DNA from: an uncultured Clostridia bacterium
Lineage (GTDB): Bacteria; Bacillota; Clostridia; Christensenellales; CAG-917
Assembly (NCBI GenBank): GCA_944332815.1
Contig: CALVKQ010000006.1
Coordinates: 1 to 64,000, forward strand
Direction: 5' to 3'
DNA length: 64,000 nt
The stretch's first letter is position 1. Every line of letters starts with the position of its first letter. Under the pieces are notes generated by a model. That model was not told where the DNA came from and did not search any database. It worked only from the letters and a program-made list of their open reading frames with translations. Positions 8,088 to 14,322 of the stretch are shown piece after piece. The translations under genes and the position numbers were made by a program.

Positions 8088-8720
8088 ATGCCAAAAGGTT
8101 CGGAAAAACTAACGAATGCGCGCAGACAGGAGATAATCGACGCTTGCGAACAGCTGTATGAGGTGATGCCGTTCAAGGACATCACCCTAGGCGAGATAGG
8201 CGCCAAAACTTCTTTCACGCGCACATCGATCTACAACTACTTCCGCACAAAGGAAGAGATATTCCTCGCATTGCTGGAAAGGGAGTTCCGCACGTGGAGC
8301 AGCGACCTCGCTTCTCTTGCGGAGCAGTCCTTTCCGCAGCGCGAGTTCGCATCGCGGTTTGCCGACTTGCTCGCAGGGCGCAGGTGTATGCTCAAACTAC
8401 TGTCCATGAACCTCTACGACCTTGAAACGGGCAGCAGGTTGGAAAATCTCGTGGAGTTCAAAAAGGCGTATAAAGATTCCATGCAGGCTGTCGCACTGTG
8501 CCTTGAACGCCACTTCCCGAATGTGACCGAAGAGGATGTGCAGCAGTTTGTCTATGCCTTTTATCCCTTCTTGTTCGGCGTGTATCCCTACACCGAGGTC
8601 ACGCCCAAACAGACGGAAGCTATGCGCCTGGCAAAAGTGCCTTACATCTCCCATTCCGTAAGCACCCTGACCGCCTCCCTCATCACCAAACTCACCGCCG
8701 GGTTCGGAGATGCGTTATGA
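8088..8720 (+). CDS. TetR-family transcriptional regulator
   Basis: The 210-residue product has the TetR N-terminal helix-turn-helix (about residues 10-57, with FKDITLGEIGAKTSFTRTSI and YNYFRTKEEIF) and a helical C-terminal ligand domain. It is the third gene of the dehydrogenase operon, twenty-one bases after the flavodoxin stop. The operon promoter carries two TGACANNNTGTCA palindromes, the size and symmetry expected for TetR dimers, so it is the probable repressor of its own operon. The inducer is unknown. Confidence 0.9.
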   Translation: MPKGSEKLTNARRQEIIDACEQLYEVMPFKDITLGEIGAKTSFTRTSIYNYFRTKEEIFLALLEREFRTWSSDLASLAEQSFPQREFASRFADLLAGRRCMLKLLSMNLYDLETGSRLENLVEFKKAYKDSMQAVALCLERHFPNVTEEDVQQFVYAFYPFLFGVYPYTEVTPKQTEAMRLAKVPYISHSVSTLTASLITKLTAGFGDAL

Positions 8721-9040
8721 TCCATGCGCGATCAAAGATCAAATCCGCTTGCAAATAAGAGAAAACCCCCTTGCCGGATCAAATGCTCCGCCATGCAAAG
8801 AGGTCATTGTAAAATGTGCTGTGGAGCGAAAATGAGTGAGAGAGGGATAGTTTAGAGCAAGGCGAAAAACGAGGAGTGAAGCGACGGAATAGCGTATTTT
8901 GCGCCATCTGATCCGCGTGCAGCGTTCACGTGGGGCGCAATGGGGTCCCCGGGCGAAAATCTCTGATTTTCGGTTGGGGCAAAATCGCGTCAGCCACAGG
9001 GAGAAAGTCCCGTTTGCGAAAAAGAAAGTCCCGTGACACT
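8721..9040. other. Repeat-rich gap left of the island
   Basis: No gene is supported here. GAGGAGTGAAGCGACGGAATAGCG-like sequence occurs at 8871-8894 and again at 9074-9097. A hairpin unit starting GGGGTCCCCGGGCGAAAATC at 8942-8980 belongs to the family found in tandem between the tRNA genes at 31799-31934. The rest shows nothing recognisable. Confidence 0.7.
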
Positions 9041-9058
9041 TCACGGGACTTTGGTGCG
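8984..9058 (-). repeat. 75-bp direct repeat with tRNA-type terminator, copy 1
   Basis: This 75-bp stretch recurs exactly at 9117-9191. Read on the minus strand it begins at the last bases of a tRNA (CGCACCA). It continues with AAGTCCCGTGA, a four-base loop, TCACGGGACTT and then CTTTTT, a strong intrinsic terminator. In this copy the tRNA end is that of tRNA-Leu(CAG). It was presumably the native terminator of that tRNA before the island inserted. Confidence 0.85.
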
Positions 9059-10714
9059 CGGGACGGGACTTGTAAGGAGCGAAGCGACGGAATAGCGATC
9101 GTTGCACAAGGTGCCGATCGCGTCAGCCACAGGGAGAAAGTCCCGTTTGCGAAAAAGAAAGTCCCGTGACACTTCACGGGACTTTGGTGCGGAGTGCCGG
9201 AATTTGTACGAACACAAGGAGAAAGAAGAAGCAGATCGGGAAGCGTCCTCGACCTGCTTTTCTAATTGCTCGACATAAGATTTGCAGAACCTGTCCGTTG
9301 CGGCGTACTCTTGGAAGTTGTAGGTGATGACGATGTGGTCGCCGTACCAGAGGATATCGCGGATAAAGGTGTTGACGAGCAGTTTTCGTGTTTTGATATC
9401 GTCCGGATCTTCGAATACTTTGGAGAGCAGATACTTTTCCACGTCCTCCACGGTGACGTGGGCGTAAGTTTTCTGCGCTTCTTTGTTTATCTCGATGTCC
9501 AGCCTGTTCAGTTCGTCCTGCAATGCCGCCAACCTGTCTTTCGTAAAGTCCATTATGATGCCTTGTTCGATGGCTTTCACGATATTGTCGGCGGCGCGTT
9601 TAGCTTCTTCACGTTTTTTGATGAGGATCTGCAAGCCCGAATTGTCGCGCATCATCTTTTCATGCACTTTGACTATGGCCTCAGCTATCTTCGTGATGAT
9701 GCTGTTTCTTTGCAACATTGATACGGTAGCGTCGATGACATAATCCTCAAGTTCTTGCTTTTTAACGGCTTTGCAATCGCAGTTCGTCTTTCCGCGCCGT
9801 TTGGAGAGGCAGACATAGTAGTAATGGATCTCTCCGTTTCTCGATGTGCCGCTTTCTCCGCTCATGCGGTGTTTACAGTTTCCGCAGATGAGCTTTCCCG
9901 AGAGTATGTAGTCGAAGATCTCTTTCTTGCGGCTAGGCGAAATTTTGTTTTCCCGATTGATTGCGTCCACTTGGTTCCAGACCTCCTTTGCGATGATGGG
10001 CGGAAAGATGTTGTAATAAGTTGTTCCCTGATGAGTAACTTCTCCGATGTAGCGTTTGTCGTGCAGGATGACATAGACGTATTTGTGGTTTATATGTTTT
10101 CCGCACTTGCGGCGGATGTTCCGCGCTTTCAGATCTTCGGCGATAGCGACGGCTTTATAACCCTGCGCGTATTTCATAAATATCTCACGCACGACCTCCG
10201 CCTCGGATTCGTCTATGACATATTTTTTATCTTTAATCACATAACCGTAAGGCGGATGACCGCCCGTGGCGTTGCCTTTGAGCCAACTTTCGCGCAGACC
10301 GCGGTTGACTTTTTGTTTGAGGTCTTCCGAGAAATATTCGTTGAACCCTTCGATGACGGCAAGGAACAGCTTTCCTTCGGGCGTGTCGGGGATATTCTCC
10401 ATAGCGGAAACGAGTTCCACGCCGTTGTCTTTGAGCTTTTTGCGATTGACGACCGATTCGTACTTATTGCGGGCAAACCTGTCAAGTTTGTAAACGATGA
10501 CCGCGCCCCATTGGGCTTTTTTGCTGTCCCGCAGCATTTGCTGGAATGCCGCTCGGTTGTCGTTTGTTCCTGTGGTCGCTCTGTCGATGTACTGATCGAC
10601 GACGAGAAGATCGTTCTTTTCCGCGAACTGTTTGCAGACGCGGACTTGTCCTTCGATGGATTGCTCCGTCTGGCTGTCAGATGAATATCTGGCATAGATG
10701 ACCGCTGTTTTCAT
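9041..10714 (-). CDS. Large serine recombinase
   Basis: This 557-residue site-specific recombinase would integrate or excise a mobile element through a serine-DNA intermediate. The N-terminal resolvase domain (about 1-150) has YARYSSDSQ with the probable catalytic Ser11 and YKLDRFARN. A recombinase domain follows (about 165-270), then a zinc-ribbon (CGNCKHRM and CLSKRRGKTNCDC) and a coiled coil (about 355-440). AGGAGG precedes the ATG by eleven bases. From about residue 490 the frame runs through a tRNA-like 3' end and the terminator repeat. The last 60 or so residues are therefore encoded by target-site DNA and are probably not native. The gene diverges from the HTH gene at 11199. Confidence 0.9.
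   Translation of the reverse strand: MKTAVIYARYSSDSQTEQSIEGQVRVCKQFAEKNDLLVVDQYIDRATTGTNDNRAAFQQMLRDSKKAQWGAVIVYKLDRFARNKYESVVNRKKLKDNGVELVSAMENIPDTPEGKLFLAVIEGFNEYFSEDLKQKVNRGLRESWLKGNATGGHPPYGYVIKDKKYVIDESEAEVVREIFMKYAQGYKAVAIAEDLKARNIRRKCGKHINHKYVYVILHDKRYIGEVTHQGTTYYNIFPPIIAKEVWNQVDAINRENKISPSRKKEIFDYILSGKLICGNCKHRMSGESGTSRNGEIHYYYVCLSKRRGKTNCDCKAVKKQELEDYVIDATVSMLQRNSIITKIAEAIVKVHEKMMRDNSGLQILIKKREEAKRAADNIVKAIEQGIIMDFTKDRLAALQDELNRLDIEINKEAQKTYAHVTVEDVEKYLLSKVFEDPDDIKTRKLLVNTFIRDILWYGDHIVITYNFQEYAATDRFCKSYVEQLEKQVEDASRSASSFSLCSYKFRHSAPKSREVSRDFLFRKRDFLPVADAIGTLCNDRYSVASLLTSPVPRTKVP
9052..9072. repeat. Island attachment site, left copy
   Basis: These 21 bases are identical to 24878-24898, the 3' end of tRNA-Leu(CAG). 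On the minus strand the site reads as the 3' T-arm and acceptor strand ending CGCACCA, followed directly by the terminator of repeat copy 1. Confidence 0.82.
9117..9191 (-). repeat. 75-bp direct repeat with tRNA-type terminator, copy 2
   Basis: Exact copy of 8984-9058. Here the bases before it on the minus strand (about 9213-9185) read ACAAATTCCGGCACTCCGC then ACCA, which looks like the 3' end of a different tRNA. The copy lies inside the island and inside the 3' end of the serine recombinase frame. It may mark an older insertion site that was carried along. Confidence 0.75.
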
Positions 10715-11198
10715 TGGTGGTTATTCCTCCTGAATTTTTTGCTTACAGCATACGCCTTTACGGCAGGGGCGAACAGGCACGGGGAGTGTAGTGTTTCCCA
10801 TCCGTTTCCCAACGTACCGGTACAAAATCCCAACGGAAGGGATATTGTTTCGGCACGTCTTTTCTGCCTTTCGGCGCGACCGAAACGGGAGAGCGAAGCG
10901 CGGTCTGTCAAAGGTCTGCCCGCAAGGAACGTGAGGGAATTTTGTCTGTGTTTTCTCATTTATGGTTTTCTCAAAATTGCCGCGCGCCTTTGACGGACAA
11001 AGCCGCTCTCCCAACATCCCGAAGACGAAAGGCAGAAGGCGCATTCATGCGATCGTTCGGCATGGTAGAAAAATAAGCAAAAATTTTTTCAAATAGGAAA
11101 ATAGTCTTCCTATTTGGCTGATAAAAATTTCTTGAAAGTCGCAAAAAGCTTGCGACATACCCTGATAGAGTGAAAGAAAAGATAGCGGGAGGAACGCC
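10715..11198. other. Intergenic region between recombinase and HTH gene, with two hairpins
   Basis: About 480 bases lie between divergent genes. Near the right end are two perfect small palindromes: CAAATAGGAA / TTCCTATTTG at 11090-11116 and GTCGCAA / TTGCGAC at 11138-11156. They could be a replication or regulatory site for the element. Open frames on the minus strand (e.g. 10721-11044) have no ribosome-binding site or recognisable domain, and I do not call them genes. Confidence 0.5.
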
Positions 11199-11507
11199 AT
11201 GACGACGGAAGAGATCCGAAAAGAACTGAAAACCATTCGCCTGTATTATGCGGACAAGGCGAAGATGGACGCTGCCTTTCAAGTCCTTCCGCACAAAACG
11301 GCGGATCTCGTGAGATCTTACGCGGAGGTCATCCGCGACGCCCCTCTTGATTTATACAGGATCTACTTCGAACTTTACGTCATGGGGCTGACGCAGGAGG
11401 CCGCGGCGGAAGAACTCAATTACTCCTGCGAGTATGTCCGCATGAAAAACAAGAAACTTTTGGAGTATCTCCGAGAGAATATATCAAAAAGGAGGGAAGC
11501 GGCATGA
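11199..11507 (+). CDS. Small sigma-70 region-4-like HTH protein
   Basis: The 102-residue product ends in a helix-turn-helix of the sigma region 4 type (about 62-95: ELYVMGLTQEAAAEELNYS and CEYVRMKNKKLLEYL). Such small sigma-like proteins are common in clostridial mobile elements and usually control their genes; promoter specificity cannot be read here. A ribosome-binding site (GCGGGAGGA) precedes the ATG. Two palindromes upstream (11090-11116, 11138-11156) are possible binding sites. It is the first gene of the short mobile-element operon leading to Rep. Confidence 0.75.
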   Translation: MTTEEIRKELKTIRLYYADKAKMDAAFQVLPHKTADLVRSYAEVIRDAPLDLYRIYFELYVMGLTQEAAAEELNYSCEYVRMKNKKLLEYLRENISKRREAA

Positions 11508-11590
11508 CAAACAAATGCTTTGTGCGGCTGAAAGCACCGTAACGGACAAGGACGGACAAAACAAATTTTATCTGAAAGGAGGTGATGTGA

Positions 11591-11752
11591 GTGGAAGAGA
11601 TAGAGGTCAAAAGAAACCCTCTCGGCATCAAAGTCTTTGTCGTGGGCAAGCCCGACATCGAGCATATGACCGAGGACGAGTACGGCCTCTTCGTTTCTTC
11701 TCTGGAAATGCGGATGAACGAATATTTGGAAAAGATGAATGAAAGCAAGTGA
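11591..11752 (+). CDS. Small 53-residue protein of the mobile module
   Basis: A GTG-started frame encodes 53 residues beginning MEEIEVKRNPLGIKVFVVGK and ending YLEKMNESK. It is preceded by a near-perfect Shine-Dalgarno, AAGGAGGTGAT (11576-11586), which strongly supports it as a gene despite its size. It is acidic, with a short beta-like start and a C-terminal helix, and I recognise no family. It lies between the HTH gene and Rep in the same direction. A 12-codon frame (ATG at 11504, overlapping the HTH stop) lies just upstream and could be a leader peptide. Confidence 0.65.
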   Translation: MEEIEVKRNPLGIKVFVVGKPDIEHMTEDEYGLFVSSLEMRMNEYLEKMNESK

Positions 11753-11884
11753 GACATGCGGACGGAACATAGCGCGTGGCAAAGCGGCTGCCGTAATTCC
11801 GTATGTGAAAATGAAGTTATAACTCTCATCCGCCTCGGAAGAAATGAAGAGCAGAAATTCATTTTATTCAAGGAGGATACAAAC

Positions 11885-12880
11885 ATGCCGTATGGCAAAG
11901 TAAAAGTCTATTCGGACGGAGGACATTATATCGGGATCCCTTACGAGCCTAATCCTTATGCTAAGAAACGCCGCAAGGCTCCCGAAGAAGTGATAGCCGT
12001 CAAGGGACAAGCCGAGGGATCGGCAACCGCATCCGCAGAAAATGCGGACGGAAATGACACCGCCCCTGCGGAGCGGAGAAAAGCCGATGCGATATCCGAA
12101 GAACGGCGTATGACGCGCAAGGAACTGTTTGAGGAACTGTATCAAAAAAGCGTAGCTATGGAAGTGAACGAGCGGCAGGAATTTATCCGCAAGGAGATGA
12201 CGCCCTGCTTCGGGAGTGAAGAGCAGTGTGCGGAGTTTGTAGCGCAAAATCTCGAACGGAAACACCGCAACATGATCTGCCGCAAAGTACGGTTGTGGCG
12301 AAAGATAAACCAGCAGCAATTCAATTTCTTCGTGACTTTCACGTTCGATGACAAGCTGCACGACGAAGAAAGTTTCCGGAAGGCATTGAGCAGGTGTTTG
12401 CAGCATTTCAGTTCGCGCAAGGGTTGGCGATACATAGGAGTTTGGGAGAGGGCACCCGGTACGCAACGGCTGCACTTTCACGGGATATTCTGTATCCCCG
12501 AAGGTACGCTGCCCGGCAGAAATGAGGAAGTGCGGGACTTCGATACGAGAGCACGGAAGATGCGTACGACCTATCAGAACGACTTCTTCGGCAAGAAGTT
12601 CGGCAGGAATGATTTCAAGCCCATAGTCTACGCTTCCGAAGTGCCGCAGGCGATACGATATCTGACCAAGTATTTGGAAAAGACGGGTGAAAAACTCGTC
12701 TATTCTAGAGGCCTGTATCGTTATTTCGTGACGGATGTTATGGACGAAGACATCATCTGTTCTTACGGTGAGAATGAAAGGAAGTTTATACTTTCGGACA
12801 AGTTCAGCTGCTGGGACGACGGAGAGTATATCGGCACGGTAAGCCCCGAAGTAATCGCAAGGCTCCCGAAAGTGACATAG
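11885..12880 (+). CDS. HUH-type rolling-circle replication initiator (Rep)
   Basis: This 331-residue protein has the three marks of an HUH endonuclease. They are a hydrophobic motif I (FNFFVTFTFDD, 146-156), the metal-binding LHFHG (196-200, H197 and H199) and a tyrosine motif III (AIRYLTKYLEK, 256-266; Y259 or Y263 as nucleophile). Such enzymes nick one strand to start rolling-circle replication or transfer. The ATG at 11885 follows AGGAGG at 11871-11876; a longer frame from 11756 lacks a ribosome-binding site. Two large hairpins lie directly after the gene, a common position for origin structures. It would copy the excised circular form of the element (inference). Confidence 0.82.
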   Translation: MPYGKVKVYSDGGHYIGIPYEPNPYAKKRRKAPEEVIAVKGQAEGSATASAENADGNDTAPAERRKADAISEERRMTRKELFEELYQKSVAMEVNERQEFIRKEMTPCFGSEEQCAEFVAQNLERKHRNMICRKVRLWRKINQQQFNFFVTFTFDDKLHDEESFRKALSRCLQHFSSRKGWRYIGVWERAPGTQRLHFHGIFCIPEGTLPGRNEEVRDFDTRARKMRTTYQNDFFGKKFGRNDFKPIVYASEVPQAIRYLTKYLEKTGEKLVYSRGLYRYFVTDVMDEDIICSYGENERKFILSDKFSCWDDGEYIGTVSPEVIARLPKVT

Positions 12881-12913
12881 CGGATCATCTGATGGTGAAA
12901 ATCAAGGTATAGT

Positions 12914-13072
12914 GCGACGATGTAAGCGGGCGATTCGCCAAGCGGGTCAGCGGCGAACGCCCGCATCGTCGCCGCCTTTGATTTCCGTTTGCCCGCTTTG
13001 CCTGTTCGGGCGTGCGCTTGGCTTCGGCGAGGCGTCAGCCGAGCCGACTTGTATATAAGCCAAGCGCACGCC
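12914..13072. other. Two large hairpins after rep, possible origin
   Basis: The first hairpin pairs GCGACGAT (12914-12921) with ATCGTCGC (12965-12972), with further pairing inside (GCGGGCG / CGCCCGC). The second pairs GGCGTGCGCTTGGCTT (13009-13024) exactly with its complement at 13057-13072. Neither is followed by a T-run, so simple termination is unlikely. Beside an HUH Rep they are candidates for a nick site or single-strand origin. Confidence 0.5.
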
Positions 13073-13112
13073 TAACTGCCATTTGAGAAAAATAACCTGT
13101 TTTGGAGGGAAC

Positions 13113-14027
13113 ATGAAATACATAGACTGGGTCATTCAATGGCTGGAAAACTATATCCGCCCGTCCGTCAAAGTGCGGACTTACGAGCGGTACAGGCTTA
13201 TAGTAGAGCAGCATATCAAAGACAAGACCGGCAGCATAGAGCTGAACGATTTGTCTCCGCTTGTCCTGCAATCGTTCATAACAGAGCTTTTGCAAAGCGG
13301 CAATAAAAAAACGGGGAAAGGCTTATCTGCTAACAGCGTCAATGCAATTATCTCTGTCATCCAAAGTTCGCTTAAAACAGCACATCTTTTGGGACTGACG
13401 AGGGAATACACGGCGGATAAACTCAAACGCCCAAAGCTGAAAGAAAAACCTGTGGAGTGCTTTACACTCGCCGAGCAAAAGAGGATAGAGCAAGCAATCC
13501 TGAACGGCAAAAAGGATAAGCTATACGGCATCATTCTTTGCCTTTACAGCGGATTGCGTATCGGGGAACTCATCGCCCTGCAATGGGATGATATTGACTT
13601 AACGAAAGGCATACTGACCATTTCCAAGTCCTGCCATGACGGCAAAGACGGGCTCATTATAGACGAGCCGAAAACCGCCACTTCTCGCCGAATAATACCG
13701 TTGCCGAAACAGTTGCTGCCCATCCTCAGAAGCGTGAAGAAAAGGAGCGATTCGTCCTCCGTGGTGTCTGCAAACGGAAAGCCCGTTTCTGTGCGTTCCT
13801 ACCAGCGAAGTTTTGAATTGCTCCTGAAAAAGCTAAAGATCCCGCACAAAGGCTTTCACTCTCTGCGGCATACTTTCGCCACCCGCGCCTTAGAGTGCGG
13901 CATGGATGTAAAAACATTGTCCGAGATATTAGGACATAAAAATCCGACAGTAACCCTCAACCGCTATGCTCACTCCCTTATGGAGCATAAGGCGGATATG
14001 ATGAACAGGCTCGGCAAGCTTCTCTAA
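13113..14027 (+). CDS. Tyrosine recombinase/integrase
   Basis: This 304-residue tyrosine recombinase has an N-terminal SAM-like core-binding domain (about 1-100) and a C-terminal catalytic domain. All expected residues are visible: R149 (SGLRIGE), K187 (EPKTATS), H249 and R252 (HSLRHTF), H275 (LGHKN) and Y285 (NRYAHS). The ATG at 13113 is preceded by GGAGG (13104-13108). A TTG-started frame from 13083 lacks such a signal. It sits in the middle of the island and not at an end. It ends 11 bases before a pair of sites with inverted cores flanking the promoter of the restriction-modification operon. It may therefore be a DNA invertase, the island integrase, or both. Confidence 0.92.
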   Translation: MKYIDWVIQWLENYIRPSVKVRTYERYRLIVEQHIKDKTGSIELNDLSPLVLQSFITELLQSGNKKTGKGLSANSVNAIISVIQSSLKTAHLLGLTREYTADKLKRPKLKEKPVECFTLAEQKRIEQAILNGKKDKLYGIILCLYSGLRIGELIALQWDDIDLTKGILTISKSCHDGKDGLIIDEPKTATSRRIIPLPKQLLPILRSVKKRSDSSSVVSANGKPVSVRSYQRSFELLLKKLKIPHKGFHSLRHTFATRALECGMDVKTLSEILGHKNPTVTLNRYAHSLMEHKADMMNRLGKLL

Positions 14028-14038
14028 AAGTGCAAAAA

Positions 14039-14065
14039 GTACACTGATTTTCCCAATCTATGAAC
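14039..14065. repeat. Recombination site 1 of putative invertible segment
   Basis: Arm GTACACTG (14039-14046), core ATTTTCCCAAT (14047-14057), arm CTATGAAC (14058-14065). Site 2 at 14189-14215 has the same left arm, a similar right arm and the exact reverse complement of the core. An arm-core-arm layout of this size is what a tyrosine recombinase uses. Confidence 0.7.
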
Positions 14066-14146
14066 AAAAAACATGAAAGCATATTTGTATACCGAACCAA
14101 TCATGAGTAAGTGATGATTTATTTGTGATAGGCTGCAATCAATATC

Positions 14147-14175
14147 TTGTTTTTAATATTAGTTTTTGCTATAAT
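14147..14175 (+). promoter_or_regulatory. Promoter inside the putative invertible segment
   Basis: TTGTTT (14147-14152) and TATAAT (14170-14175), 17 bases apart, give a good sigma-A promoter pointing right. Transcription would start near 14182, cross site 2 and enter the helicase gene at 14323. If the segment flipped, the promoter would face the tyrosine recombinase gene and the operon would lose it. Confidence 0.72.
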
Positions 14176-14188
14176 TTAATTAGGAAAA

Positions 14189-14215
14189 GTACACTGATTG
14201 GGAAAATACATGAAC
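14189..14215. repeat. Recombination site 2 of putative invertible segment
   Basis: Arm GTACACTG (14189-14196), core ATTGGGAAAAT (14197-14207), arm ACATGAAC (14208-14215). The core is the reverse complement of the core of site 1, and the two sites lie 150 bp apart. Confidence 0.7.
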
Positions 14216-14322
14216 ATAATGTTTTTATTTGTTCGTGGATTAATCGTCCGAATAGACGGCCGACATTCCGGATGTGTGCGCTTCAAGAGTAAAGCCGAAG
14301 AGGTCGTTTGGCGGACTGAAGG

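Noticed and set aside
10721-11044. 107-codon minus-strand frame in the mobile module
   Set aside because: No ribosome-binding site, arginine- and cysteine-rich composition without domains, and it overlaps a region of likely regulatory DNA.
14028-14322. A small gene between the tyrosine recombinase and the helicase
   Set aside because: The stretch is AT-rich with many stops; the repeat sites and promoter explain it better.
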